A stretch of 64,000 bases of DNA, taken from NCBI GenBank assembly GCA_907165065.1, contig OU015538.1:16817165-16881164 (forward strand), read 5' to 3'. The position numbers and the translations under genes are program-made. A model generated the notes under the pieces. The model was not told the origin of the DNA and did no database searches. It was given only the letters and a program-made list of their open reading frames with translations. This DNA comes from Caprimulgus europaeus (Eukaryota > Chordata > Aves > Caprimulgiformes > Caprimulgidae). Shown here in pieces: positions 36,671 through 50,500 of the stretch; the stretch's first letter is position 1, and every line of letters starts with the position of its first letter.

Positions 36671-39600
36671 AAAAAAAAAAGCCCTCTCATCTTTTCAAGA
36701 AGAAAGGTTTAGTTAGTTGGAATGAATGTTTGAGTATAAACAAGGAACCACATAATATGTGTTGAAAATTAACTTTCTTAAAAAGTCCAACTTTAAAATT
36801 CCATCACATGAAGCATCAATGTAAAGAGAGCAATACTTTTGTCTTGAATGGTTCTTTATATACCTTACAGAGCTGTGATGTGTGTTGTGCTCCATATCTG
36901 GAATATGCAGAAGAGACTTGGAGTCTCTACAATAACCAGTGACATATCTCTGCCATCTGTCTGTCTTAATTTAATGAGAATTTATTTAATTCTTAATCCT
37001 TGGAATCTGGTTTACAGAACTGAAACCTCTGAAGTGCTGCATAAGTCATTTGAGGATGGATACACAGGTCAAATTAATTGTTTCTTGCCATTGTCCTGAA
37101 GCATTTTGGAGAAGCAAGTGTTGGGCTAGCAGAAAAAAAAAAAGTAGATTAGGAAAATGATTGTGTGGTAGGGCTCCATCAAAGCCTGAAGCAGGTGTAC
37201 CTCGTAGGGAGGATTTAACCAATATACATAGACATTTAAATGTGGTTTTGGCTTTAAGAAGTAAAGGATCCTTGAGATGTCTTTGCTGTAATAACCCTCG
37301 AAATGTGATTTGTACTTTAAAAGCTTATTTACAGAAGACAGGCCATTGTTAATGATATTTGCATGGAAATTTTACAAATGAATATTTATAAATATGTAAT
37401 ATGAATACAGTACAGTGTAGAGTTTGTGCTGGCACAAACATTTCTATATACAGATGTATGAATTTTGTTGAACTCGGCACAACTGACAAATCTCTTGGGG
37501 AAACACCAAACAGCTTGTTCCACATACAGATGTCCCTTTGGCATCTTATTACAAAGACTAGAAAACATACTGTTTTACTGGCAATAAAGCAGCAATAATG
37601 TCTTAATAGAATCTGAAAGAATAACTAAGCACTTCAAATGCCTGAAATAAAGGGATAATTGAAGTTGTTTTGGGTTTAAGCCTCAGTAATTTCTTACTTT
37701 ATAATAACTCAGGTGATTGTTTATATCTAATGAAAGGCAATAAAATAAGAGCACATTATTGATTGAGAACTTAAATGTTTGCTTGTGTCTATAGTCTCAT
37801 TGATACACATCATTGTAATGGAAGAAACAAATTATTTAAATTATATCTCATTATGCTTAGTACAAGCCAGTAACTCACTGGCACAGAGACTTTTCTTAAA
37901 CTTAGCAAAAATTTTGATGAGTATGTTGCTAAATAAACCCCCCAAATAATTTGCATTCATTATTTTCTTGTTAAAGTGTGATCACTGAAATGATCAGGAT
38001 TATCTCAAATACTCAAAGCTTTAGATTTAGATTGCTATTATAATATTTAAAAAATAAGATTGATTTTTACTGTTTGGAGTATCATAGTCTGTATAGCTAG
38101 GCTCTTACGCTGTTCTGTGTAGATGCAGGCTCTTCAAGTATACCAAGGAAGACAGTCACCTTAATCCAAGAACTGACAGATGGTGTTTAAAGAAAAGCAG
38201 TGAATGTGATATGAGTAAGCAGCTTGATTTCCAACATTAAGAACCAATTTTATGCCTTTAGATGTTTTGGTAATGTAATGGCTTGTAGTGGAAGCTCTAA
38301 AGATGTCTGGTCATGGTCTGCTGATCAAAATGTAGGTAGCATCATCTCCATCATAACTATGGAAGTCTGCATTTAAAATTTTTATTGTAGGCATTTAATC
38401 TTATCCTGCTGAGGTATAGAGAAATGTGGGATATATTCAGTATGGAGTTAGTATGGCAGGAGCTCCTTTGTTAGTGTTACCTTTTGGAGGCTGTGCTGCC
38501 TATAACGGGACAAAGAGTAGAGAGTTATACAAGCCCTACCAACTTAACAGCCACATCCAACACTAGCAGAAGTTCTCTACCAGCCCCACTTCTATGAAAG
38601 ACCTTGCTTTCCAGTTTAGAGATAAAAAAAAAAAAAAGGAAAAAGGCAAATTATTTTTTCTCTTCTGTGTGAACTGCTCTCCTACTGTTCCCCAAAGCCT
38701 GAACAGCACTCTTCTGCATGGAGTGTCAGGTCATGAATCACACTTCTTTAATATGCCTGTTATGGTGTTGAAGAGGTAATTATCTTTTTGCTCACAGTTC
38801 TTGTTTCTGATGTATAGTATATGCATGAGAAACTTTGGAAAAGAGGAACTAGCAGCACTTAGTCTGCATAAACAATGATTTCAACCTTTTTTTTGAGATT
38901 TTAATTTTCTTTGCTAATTTTCACAACATAAGTAAAAATCTATGAACTGGGGCAATTTCATGTCCTAACCACTGCAAATTACCTATTCTTTTTCATTGAG
39001 AGAACAATGAATTAGAGGTGAAGAATCTTGTAGAAAAGATGTCGAAATACCTTGAACATTAACCGTCTCCATAAAGTTTAGTAACCAGTGGGTTTTTCAA
39101 AGATGAGCTTAATTTTCAACTGTCTGAAATGCCAACAAATAGAATCCTCCTTCACTTCACTCCTCTTTATGGGGGTGGTGGGGAAAGACAAACAGCTTCT
39201 CTGCTTTTTCATAAAATGTAAATTTTGAGACCAGTGTGTGAAGGAGGGTTAATGGGTAGAAACTGTGCTGAGACAGCAGGAATGTGGTCGATTACTGGGG
39301 ATTCTTTCAAGTCATTCTGTTGGATCAGGGCTCTGTCAAAATACATTGTCATAATAACAATGCCAGCTTTCTACAGATAACACAAAGTTTAATCAACCTG
39401 ACCTGTTATGACTGATTCAGGAAGAATTTGAGAAGCTATAATACAAAACTGTAGCAAAACAGTTCAGTATTTTACTTGTGAAATGGCTCTTCACTGGAAA
39501 ACTATTTCATATAATTGCTGTGGTATTTTCTAGCATGACAAGTGTGGAATCATTTGTCAAGTATTTGAAAAATAACAATATGAAGTCTTTGTTTTGTAGT

Positions 39601-42600
39601 TAAGTTGAGTGGGAAAGATAATTGAGAAACAATTTTTTTCTAGAAATTGTTCCTCTTTCATTTGAATTAAGAAGTATTTAGTTTTAAAATCAGTGTTTCT
39701 TGGCACACTCAACTTCTCTTTCATTCTTTGAATCTGTTTTCTAAAAAGCCATTTCCTTTAAAGTTGATCTGTCTATTATCCTACCCTTTATGAATCACGC
39801 TATGATGCATCATTTTGGGTTATTTCAGTGATAAGGGATGGCCCATAATACAACATTTTGAGTAGCTGGTGGAAAACAGTAGAATTTTTTTTACTGGAGC
39901 TAACAGGCAGCAGCTGATAACAGTTCTCCTAGATGGGATTTATTGGAAGAGAAAAATCTTGTAAATAGGAATCAATATTTCAAGCAATAAACTATAATAT
40001 TTAGTAGTATACAAATAAAGCAGTAGTTAGGTGATCTTAACAGGATATTTCTGCTATAAAATTATAATAAGGTTATATTTTAAGTTGCAAACCGATTTGT
40101 AGATAGAAGCCTTAAATGTTCATATTTTCTCCTGCAGGAATAATTTATTTCTGCTTTTTCTTGCTTCATGAAAGTTCTTTCACTCATCTGGTTTTCAGGA
40201 GTTTCCAGGACATAGTTGATTAGAACCAGAAATGCTGCATCTCGGTGTGAATCTGAAAAATAACCAATACTGGATTTTTGTATCAGAATTCACTCAGAAT
40301 GGAAAGTTAATCTGAAAAGGAAGCTTGTTGGGTAGATACTGCAGACCAGTTCCTAACATGTGGATTTAACAGTGACTTCTGAACAGAAAAAGTAGAACTG
40401 CTATGTAAGGACTGTAGGAAAGCAGCAATACAGCTGTAAATACATCTCTATATATTTATTCTAGACAAAAATTAATAAATTTTAACTAAAATTACATAAC
40501 AGTGCATGATGGTATGATAGTTAAAAAAAAAAATCAGGGAAATTTCTGTGTACTGCAACGACAATGGCTGACTGGCTCCAGGTGATGAATGTTATTTTTG
40601 TGTTAGTCACTCTGCCATGCTCTGCAGCTTTTTTTACTGAATGGACAAAAACTGCTGTGAACCAGATTACAATCAACAAACTCTGTTTGACCTGTCCTTA
40701 ATATATGGTGATGAGAATCACTTTCTTGTATGCTTTCGCTGGTGTATGTTAGTAAATTAGACTAAACAGCACTGGAGTCAGATGAATTTTTATTCCTCAT
40801 GTTACTCTTATTTCTCTGTATCCTGGCCTGGCACTGTGAATTTATGTAAATCGTTCCTCTGGTGTATTGTTATATTTCGAGGTGTTATAGTCACACTCTT
40901 TCTCCCCCTTCCTCTCTCCCCCTCCCACCCTTAATGTTAATTCTCTATCTAAAATACATACTTGTCAGTTCTCATAGGCAGGCTGAATGCATTCTGAAGT
41001 GTGCTTGCCAATGATTTCATGCAACGCAAGAAACATTGCAGCATTAGTAGAATATTAACACAAAAGTTCTTGGTTTTGAGGACTCTCTTCTCTTAAGCAA
41101 GGTGATAAGCTTCCAAGGTTTGCTAACGAAGAAGCTAACTGTAGGTTATTAACTTTTATCTGAGAATCTTTTTAATACAATGTTTTCTCCTTAATTTTTA
41201 TACATAAGAGAATTACCTACTATAAATTTAACACTTTAAAAGTGCTTCACAGTGAGCAACAGCAGAGAGTTACTTTCTAAGGAAATATCTTTTTTTATAT
41301 ATATATTTTAATTCATAACAGTTTTTGGTGAAGAGGCCATCTATTGTTTGGTTTTTTGGGTTTTTTTTTTTTTTTTCAAATAGTGTTTGTCTTCATTCTG
41401 TATTTGAGGAGTGCAAGTTTCTTTTTCCTGTCTTGAGTGCAATTTTCTTTTTCATGTCTTTTTAGTCCATAACATAAGGGACTTAAAATATCTAGTTTTA
41501 ACTTTGCAGAGATGTTGATTTCATGGTGTTGCCTTAGAGTATCTAAAAAATGAGTGGTAGCTATTAGAATAGCTTTCAAATAACCCACCACACTCTATTT
41601 GTAACCTGATGTTGATCCTGATAGGACATGATAAAAGGACATGCATGCATATAATAAAAAGGTAAAATGTCTTTTTCTCACTCATATCTGTGGACTGATC
41701 TATCATCTTCTTACCACTGAGCCTGCAGCTCTGCACCTGTGCAGGATGTGTTGGCATTGGATGGATAACCTGGCCAAAGAGGGTGTTGTGGAGATGGTTG
41801 TAACTTACAGTTGGAAGTTGCATAGTGGTTAGTCAAGCTAAATGCTTAGTTTTGTCTAGTCTGGCAATTAAATCCATGCACTTTTTTCCTGGTGTCAGTC
41901 ATCATTTGTATCATTCCACTAAACTGGGCCAACAGGAATTCTTGAAGGAAAATGGGATTGATCTGAATGCCTTAAAAAGAGCATTTTCTGTGTTATCAAC
42001 CACTCAGCATCTATAGTCAGAACAAAAAAAAAGTCAAAATTATGGGATTCAAGCTCCACAAGTTTATGTATGAACAGAAAATCAGGCCATGATTCTGCTC
42101 TTAATTTCAACAGAACTTTCTGGTACAGTTCTTGTATCGATAACACCTTCAGGAATACTGAGCCACCCTGTGACATCCTGTTGGCTTGTTCAGTGCAGTG
42201 AATCAAAGGTTGGAGCGGAGTCTGCAAAAACTGCCTTGGGCAGCACGTTAAGTTTAACCATTTTGTCAAAGCGAAGAAAGAAAAGAGCACTCTGAAGGGG
42301 AAGCTCTGGTTGATACTTGGTCTGTTTATTAGCTCCTGCTGTGAAGAATGTCACAAGTTCAAGAGATACACATTCCATTTATCCTGTGTATTAGTAGAGC
42401 CTCAAAGCCACTTTTCAACTCAAATTTTCTTAATATTGGAATTGCAGTGAAAGGTTCAGCTTAGATTTCTTTAACAGGTATGTAAGCCCATGTGCCCATG
42501 CAGTGTGCGTGCCCCAGCCATGTAATATTGTAGAGAGGTTCCACCTTACATGTGCATGAGCTCAAGGTATTTTTTTGGCTGATGAATTGTCAGTGTCTAC

Positions 42601-42999
42601 TGTTTTTCATTGGAAATAATAAAATTACCATATTTCAGTGATTGCTGCATTGAGAATTATTGTCATAGTTGAATAAATGCAATTTTGACATCCTTCGTCC
42701 TTGCTGTCAAAGTGTAATTTCTCTGTTCTGGATAGTCTGGGATGACTGACAAGAGTAAAATTGTGTTCTCACCTCTCAAAAATGTAGTCTTAAGGGAGAA
42801 ACAAGGTTTTGAGTTTAACTTCACTTGCTGCCTGTGGTTTTTGTTATAGAATATAAGCTCTTCAGGTGGAAATGTTATTTTAAGGTGTAGATAATAGAGG
42901 GTTTTTTTCCTGATATTAGTGAACAATTTAAAAGTTTTCAAAGCAGTAAATGTATTGTTTTCTTTATATTAAGAAAGTAGAAAGGAGATGAGCAATTTC

Positions 43000-43800
43000 A
43001 TTAGAACTTCTAAGCATTAATTCATGTGGATGAACGTGGCATGACTTCATTTGAATATCTGAATGTTAATTGCATTGACATTGTTATTAAAGCAATTAAC
43101 TTATCTGCTATTTTTGACTATGGCTAATCAACTGCAATAAAGTAGTGTGGCAGGAAACTTTATAGAGCTATATTCACAGAATGATGGTCAGATTGCTCTC
43201 TATTGAAAAAGACAACAGGGATTTATTTATGAATATTAATTTTAAGTAGTACATATTTGTTGAGAAGTAATTTGGCAGTCATCCTTAATAATATATGATC
43301 TTGCCTATAAGCTATCTGTATATATGCACACAACTGTATAAAGGCAGAAGGTTTTATTAGAGACATAAATTAATGTTTTAAATATTGCTTTTGAAGAATA
43401 ATTTACTATTTACCCATTAGGGAGAGTTGTTGGTCTTTCTTAACACACTAAAAATCTAATTTTCTTTTTAAAAATATTAATTATTCCTCCTAGCCAAAAA
43501 GGACTACATCATTAACCCCAAAGGAATGGTAATAAACAAAAATAGTTTAAAAGCTTTATTAAGTTCAATTAATTGGTTGTAGCAGACTAATTTTGTCATG
43601 CTTTGGTAGACAGTGTATTGTAAGTAATTTTGATGATCTCCAATTGAGTTGGGCAAACAAGCCTGCACACTAAAGCAAAAATTGAATTGTCTTGATAATT
43701 ACAAAAACCATTGGCCTGTTTGGTATTTGTGATAAATGGGTTAATTAGCTACTTTTTTATTACATCTAGACTTTCAATGTGCTAGAACAGTAGTAATTTA
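43000..43800. promoter_or_regulatory. Candidate conserved block, TAATTA-dense
   Basis: It contains many homeodomain cores: CAATTAAC near 43093, TTAATTATTCC near 43477, CAATTAATTGG near 43567, GATAATTAC near 43694, and GGTTAATTAGC near 43739. These are interspersed with non-repetitive sequence such as CCTGTTTGGTATTTGTGATA near 43716. No transposon is recognised. The density of evenly spaced homeodomain cores suggests a developmental enhancer, but AT-rich composition raises chance matches. Confidence 0.27.
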
Positions 43801-44339
43801 TTTTGCTGTATAAACTAGTATAGTCAAAATTCTATTGTTCTGATTTGTTCAGGGTAAAAATCTTTAGAGCTACTTGATTTAATATTAGATAAGTATGGCT
43901 GTGGATGTACTTTTCATTATTTGCAGTTGGTTTATGTAATTTATGGAACTTGGTTTTATGCTAGTCATTTTTCAGTCTGTTGCCTAACAGTAAAGCAAGC
44001 TTTGTCTCATTTCAAAGGGCCTATCAAAATCATCCTCAAGAAAAATTAAATACTAATATGTTAGAGTACTTTTAATTAGGTGCATATACATTTTGAGGAA
44101 GAACCTCTAGGAGCTGATATATTACCCTAGTGGGTGAAAAGATTTAGTTGAGCAGTATTTATAATAAATTATCTAAAATGATAGTCAGATAAGCTCCTGT
44201 TTTAATTTTATTGTTGTTGTTGAGCTAATTTAGAGAGTTTTGAAGCAGATGACATATTACAAAAGTAGTCATATGTGCTCAGATGGAGGTACTGTGTTGA
44301 TTCAAAGTCTGGTTTGGTTTTAGCAGGCCTTCCTTGAAA

Positions 44340-44607
44340 TGTACTAAACTTTTTATTTATTTATTTTTTCTTTTCCCCAGAAAGATTTCCTGTTCTCCAA
44401 GTGAGGTTATGCTGCTTCACCACCAAGATCAATGCCTTCACTTCTGCTTACAGAAAATCTTTAGCTCTACTCTCAAGAAAAAATATGTCAGACTATGAAG
44501 TATTTGCAAGAGATTTCCTTCTGCCTTTTCCAGTGGTAACTGGACTATGCTGTTATATACTCACTGAAAAATCTAGTAAAACTAAAATTTTTGAAAATTT
44601 TTCAGTC
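44340..44607 (+). other. Strong splice-acceptor-like signal with open frame
   Basis: A branch-point-like TACTAAAC (44342-44349), a pure pyrimidine-rich tract and CCCCAG ending at 44380 form a textbook 3' splice site. From 44383 a frame stays open for about 75 codons (RFPVLQVRLCC... to a stop at 44608-44610) with no recognised domain. A donor-like GTGAGG at 44401 would alternatively give a 20-base micro-exon. It is either an exon of an unknown transcript or a chance acceptor. Confidence 0.2.
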
Positions 44608-45145
44608 TAATATTTTTATTTGATTAAGTCTCTAATTCGTAGCTGAGGTGATGAGTTACGCTAATTTTGCCATAATGAAATGACATTTTTTATTTTTAAT
44701 ATTTGCCTTTTCAGTTTTGACCACTGTCTTTTTATTCACATTTCATGCTGTGTTTTCTCTGACTTTCTGGTGTGATTCATTCCATTGCCTGTCATCTCCT
44801 TCAGCAAAATCATCTTAATCATTGTTTTCTCCTTGTGGTATTTTCGTGACTCTAAAATGCCTTGGCATGTAACAATTGCCTCACATTCTGTTTTGTTTCA
44901 GAGACAGGAAACTTTGAAACTGAATACTTTTTGAGTACTCTTCAAAATGATAAAGTAAGGTTGTATTTATAGAACTTCTCCTTTTCCTTATTTGTGTTTT
45001 TTATTTAGCCTGTGGTCATTTGTAGAAACTGAGAAAGCATTTGGAGCAGTCTTGGTATACAGCTGCTCTTCTGATCATAAATAATTTGAAATATAAAATT
45101 GTGCCCTCAGACATGTGGTCTGAATCTTGTGATTGTCCTATGCTA

Positions 45146-45211
45146 GGGCAAGAGTTGGACTCGATGGTCCTTGTGGGTCCCTTCCAACTCACAACATTCT
45201 ATGATTTTATG
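45146..45211 (+). mobile_element. CR1 3'-end fragment
   Basis: GAGTTGGACTCGATGGTCCT, TGTGGGTCCCTTCCAACTCA and ATTCTATGATTTTATG match the CR1 3' UTR and terminal octamers on the plus strand. The copy is only about 66 bases long, as is common for severe 5' truncation. It is moderately well preserved. Confidence 0.9.
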
Positions 45212-47460
45212 TTTCATTCAAATTATAGTTTATTAAAAGTCTAATAATTAATCATTCTGTTTATGTCATCTTGTATTTACCAAAATATTATTTTGATTGT
45301 TCATTTTCTTTAGTATTTGTTTAAATGCATAGGGCCATTATGAATGTCATGTGAATTATAGCTTGTTAGCTTGCTATCATCATAATCGTTATTCAGTAAT
45401 GAATAGTGATCTTGGTCTTAAATAAGTGTTTTGAATGATGAGAAAACTTGTGTCTTTCCTGCAACATAATTTTGATATAAAAACAGTGTCTTGCATAATT
45501 TTTCATTTTGAAACTTTCCAAATGCTTAATCTAGGATGTTGCTTTTGATGTTTTTATTAGTTTTGTTTTTGATTTTTTTCTTATTTTGACAATAGGTCAT
45601 GACAATATAGCAGTCTAAAAATAACAGAAAATGGAAAGCAAAAAGAAAACATCAAGAGTTTTTGTTTATTTTAAAGGAAATTGTCATTATTTCTTCCCCA
45701 GGTTCTTTTTGTCAGTATGTAAAGTTATGTTTTCATACATTTGTTTTGATTCAGCACAGTTCTGCTGAAAGACAGTCAGCATGTGGAATGGTGCTGCACA
45801 GCAGAAAGACAATTTCCTTTCTGTAACAATTTCTGATGTTACATATAGCCTGCTGGCTGGGCACCACTGTTGTATTTTCCTTTTGTATTGGGCTGAGACA
45901 CTCCTCCAGTATAAGCAGATATTTTTATCTTGGCAAAACTTCTTCAGCAAGTCAGAAAACAGAGTTAGATCCCCACCACAAGACTGGCCAATTTGATTAA
46001 AGAAGGGATGGCATAGCATGTGTGTGCCACCCATTTCAGAAGTAACCTGACTAGAGCCTGTGCTTCCTGGTGCACACCATACACTGAGGAGCAATGGGTG
46101 TGCTTCTTGAAGAACAGCCTTCTTTCTTTTAAATCAGTTTCTTGCATATCTGTGAATAAGATGTTCAGTTATTTCATGTGACCATTTTTTCTTTCATTGA
46201 GAAGCAGCCTTCTGAAACCAAGGAGAAATGGCACTTTAGTTACTTTCCCTTTCTCTGTACAGTCACATACATTTTATTTTTAAAGTGATATTATTTTTAG
46301 AACATTTATGGGAATTAGTATAATGTTCATTATAAAGCTCAGAATTAAAGCATTAATTTTTTCAAAAGACATTACTTGTTTCAGTTTAATATATATATCT
46401 GACAACATACAAGTATATTATGTCTGAATTAAGCTTGCATGCATGTTTATACATAGAAATGATGTGCCTTGTGCGGCAGGAACAGAAAAACTTCCTTTCC
46501 ATCTTTGAATACAAAGATTGAAATGGATTTAGTGGCTATTTTGGTCTGCTATCAGATACATACTGTTTGAAAAGCTTCTGTATTCTTCAGGAAGTAATTT
46601 GTATTTTGAATATATTGGGTGAGGATAAAATGTTAAAAGATATTCTCTAATACTGAATAGAGAACAGTTGTAAATGTGATTCTAGATAAATAAAATTATT
46701 TAATAGTGTAGATAAATCCAATTCAGTATTCTAGGAAATGTGCAAGATTGGGGCATAATTTTTTTCTGGCACTTCCTATCACTAGTATTTTTTTCCAAAA
46801 AATCATAAAAACATTGCTGAACTGTTCTAAAAGTTCCTGCTGTGCTCTTAATTAAATGTAGTCTTCTATATTTAGTTAGTCTTTCAGGTGTGGATCACAT
46901 GGGCATATGTTAATGAAGACTCAAATACTTTAATTTGTGTGTACCTGAATTTTTTCTTCAGTGCATGGTAAAAGCAAAATTCTGATCTTAATCACATTTT
47001 ATGGTTGTCTGTAAAACCAACAGTTCCATTTGTTACATAGTGATGATATTTGTTGTTTTCTGAGAAATTTTTACGTTTAGGTGGAATTTATTAGCAAAAT
47101 GACATCTAAACAACAAATTAAAGACCTGGGTTATTACTTAAAATTTCAGCAACAACAGAATTCCAGAACACAAAACTCAAATACAGCACTGTTTGCATGT
47201 AAGCTAAAAGCTTAGAGGGTGTCTGTGGTGAATTAGATGAAAGGGGTGTGTGTGTGTGGTATCTTTTTGGAAGTGTGTGAGAACAGGGTAGGCATATTTC
47301 ATAATACTTCCAGGTGCTCTTCCAACTGCCAGGCATTTGTGGCTAAGGGACTTCCTGAATGGAATGTGGTTTCTATTTCCTTGCCATCCTCTGATGGCAA
47401 GACTGGTGATACTGGTAATCAATAAATCAATCAATAGACTTACCTTCTCATGTACAGAGA
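45212..47460. other. Unique non-coding DNA
   Basis: Includes the longest open frame of the window, 135 codons (45687-46094, minus), which I do not recognise. It has no domain, and an overlapping forward frame (45781-45996) is equally unremarkable. There is a (GT)n microsatellite at 47245-47259. Confidence 0.55.
47245..47259. repeat. (GT)n microsatellite
   Basis: About seven GT units. It is short and simple. Confidence 0.8.
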
Positions 47461-47509
47461 GATTGGTTAAATCTCCATCCTTGGAGATACTCAGAGGTCT
47501 GAACAGACT
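47461..47509 (+). mobile_element. Probable old CR1 ORF2-tail remnant
   Basis: AAATCTCCATCCTTGGAGAT followed by ACTCAGAGGTCTGAACAG resembles the CR1 segment that encodes the (S)PSLEIF/KT..LD region near the ORF2 end on the plus strand. The expected downstream 3' UTR is not clearly visible, so this is a partial, diverged match. Confidence 0.45.
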
Positions 47510-50500
47510 GAACTAACGCAGGAGCATGTCTAACTTCATCTGACATGTTAGTTAACATGATGTTTGCAGACCAGCCTATTGCTCCCTGCTTTTTCCTCCT
47601 ATCTTCTTCTTTGTTGTCCATCTCAATTACAAGTTCTCCTTAGCAAGTACTTCCACTGACTGAAATTAAAGTGACTACACAGCTGAGCCTTTGAAGTCTC
47701 AGTGCACTGTGGAGCTTGAACATCAATTAGAAAACTGGCAGACATGAGGAAAGCTTATTTCTACTGCAAATAGTTTTATAAAAGTTAATATGAAGTTCTG
47801 TGTCCTAATTCCAATTGAATCATTGAGCCTGATGAGCGTTGCTGAGCTGTGGGACTTTCTGTGGCTTGGTTATCTCCAAATGCCATGAGAGAGGCAGCCG
47901 GCTTCCTCTTCCTAATTTGCCCAGTACATGGAAATGTGTATTGGCAAGAGCTATGGTAGCAGCAGCATATGTATATGTGAAATTAGTGTGTAGAAAAACA
48001 ACATTTCTTGGCACACAATTATTAGTATTCACAAAAAAAAAAATAAAAGGGGGAAAAAAACCCCCTCACCATACCTGTAATCTTTTAATGTGGTGTTTAG
48101 TTGAGCATAGCAACTAGGCAGGCAGTACTGTGTTGAGGCTTATTCCAGGAGGAACACAGTGATGATGAACTGGGCTTATTTCCTGTCTTTGGACTTACTA
48201 AAAAGAGATTCTGGGGAAAAGGTATGGCTCAGAATTTCCTGAACAGCTCTTGATTCTTGATCCTGCATGTAGTGAAATGTATTCTTCACTGAGGCTAAAG
48301 TTCCATACTGTGTTTTAGTTCATGTAACAGCTCCCCACCGTGAAGAGGCACCGCTATAACTGTCCCTGCCTGCCTTTCCCTGTTACTCTTTCTCTGTGTG
48401 TGCTGCTGGCTGCACATTTCTGTCTCACCCTTGCACTGACTCTGGTGTTTGTCAAACCCTTCACAAAACCAGTTCAGGGGCAGTGGAGCCTTTTTTTTTT
48501 TTTCCCAGGTTAGTTTTCCTGGATAAATGAATTGAATCAGATTACCAGGGAAGAGCTGAAGTTCCGTTAATAACAACTAAAGAAATAAAAAATTTCATTC
48601 CAATGCAACTTGTTCGGATTCTGATATTACTTGAGTTGTACTCTAAGAAGTCAAGTAAGATTAAGTCAGTTTTCTGTTCCTCGCTTGTAACTGACCTATT
48701 GAGCTTCCTCTCTCTCAGTTTTGATCTATTCTCCTTGGACCAGGGGCTGTTTCTCAGGGGATGTTAAGTCTGGCACTGTAGGGCCTGGAAGCATTAAGAT
48801 AGTGCAAATGACTGATTTCAGCAATGACTATAGAAAATCTAGCCTTATACTTGCAGTCAACAACAAAATAAAATCAGCATTCTATGTGTGGTGGTTTTAT
48901 TCTTTCCTTTTTTCTTTTTTTTTTTTTTTAGGGGAATTGTATTTTGAGATAATTAGAAAGAAATACATAACTCTCTCCCCTCCTCCCCAGAAACCTGTGT
49001 GTTCATTAAGTTTAATAGCATTTTTGAAAGTGATAGTATTTCCAGGCACTCTGATTCTCTAAGAAATCTAATTACTTCTTTCTCCATTACAACTTTGGAA
49101 GGATTATTCAAATATTTTATAGTCCTAACTGCATGGAGCACTTTAATCCTGTTGTTTGTAGATTGTCATTCTCCTGCCTTCTCTCTGCTTGCCATCTCCC
49201 ATCAGACAGTGCAGGCACATCCTGGTAATCTCAGAATCCAGGCAAGTGCTATCTGGCGATCAATGTCTGCCTGCTCCCTCTGTTTACTTTCCACTCCTTG
49301 CATATTTTAAAATGAAAGAACTAGACTCACAATCTTCTCTCTAGCACAGTACAAACTATGACTTTAAAAAAGTACTTAATTAGTATCTGTCCTTCTTAGT
49401 CCTGAGCTTATCGATGCCATCTCTTCTCTTGATCCTTTATCTGCCTTCTGATAACTCCAAAGCATTCACGTGTTTGCTTTCAGATAGACATGCTGCCCTG
49501 AAGAAAAGTATAACTGGGAAAAAGAAGATTCCAATCTCTTAGATAAAAGGGAAAAGGATATGGAGCACATCCCTCCAAGTGCCAAGGCCTAAATCACAGC
49601 TCCTGATTTTCTGTGTAACATACTAACGTGGAAGTGCCATGAATTTGCTAGAGAAGTGTCTCCACTTACTTCTTGCTCCCAGACTTCTCCAAGAAAGGCA
49701 AGGTCTGATTCTGAGCTTTGGGGCTTGCAAGTTGAAAACTGGTTCTTACCATGTCTGGTGTGGGCACTGTAGCCTGTTCCTACATAATCGTTTGGTTATG
49801 TGGCAATACCAGTGATTTCAGGATAGTCCTGTTCTCAAACTTCCTCAATAATCATAAGACAAGTTCTACTCTCAAAATGCTCTTTACCCCTGTGCATTTG
49901 TTGCTTTTAATTTTTAGTAGAAGTAAAGAATTGTGTGGGTGCGTAAACATCTATGTTTATGCATTATGTTCATAAAGTATGTGTATTTTAGTGTAAGAAA
50001 ACATTGGCACCATTTATAACAACATTAAAAAGTGAAAAGAGATTCGTGAAGAGATAGATGCATCATCTTTTATCTGAAATATTTTTTTTTTCCTCACAGG
50101 GTAAGAGAAAGTGCCATAGTCTGGTGGTGATGCCAGTAGATCCTGCACAGATGACAGAACAACTTTTACCAAATGACTCTCTCTTGCCACCAGTGCTGCT
50201 GAACTGGTGCAGAAAATACTGGGATTTATGTAAAGTAATAAGGAAGAGTTTCCAGACAAATATTGGGCATTTTGTGAGCTTCTGTAAAGAAACAGGGAGG
50301 TGAGGTATGTAATAGTCACTCTGCTCTGTTTCTCATTAACTGTTCTGTGCTCCAGGAATCAGAAGCGTGTACTTGCTGTTCAGAGTCATCATTTGCTGTC
50401 ACCACAGAACTAGTTTTCAAGCAGTAAGTGCCTTTCTGTGTTTGATTTGCTCTGTAGCACCACGTGACTGCTACTATTTATCACACAATTGCCATTAACT

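Larger units (their letters stand above)
34461..45145. other. Long unique AT-rich non-coding stretch
   Basis: Over 10 kb without a supported gene. The longest frame, 123 codons (41919-42290, minus), contains no recognisable domain. Overlapping frames on both strands at 41376-42378 look like chance. Simple tracts include TA/T at 34617-34640, A runs at 36670-36679 and 38624-38636, a pyrimidine tract near 40900-40930, and a T tract at 41361-41376. Candidate regulatory blocks and a purine tract are listed separately. Confidence 0.6.

Noticed and set aside
41919-42290. 123-codon minus-strand open frame with overlapping frames on the other strand
   Set aside because: The frames shadow each other, and residue use reflects the AT-rich DNA. 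No domain was recognised.
45041-45244. 67-codon forward frame at 45.1 kb
   Set aside because: Its second half is CR1 3' UTR sequence, so the frame is accidental.
45687-46094. 135-codon minus-strand open frame, the longest in the window
   Set aside because: It has no recognisable domain, signal or family motif. An overlapping forward frame is similar in quality, and one frame of this length is expected by chance in 64 kb.
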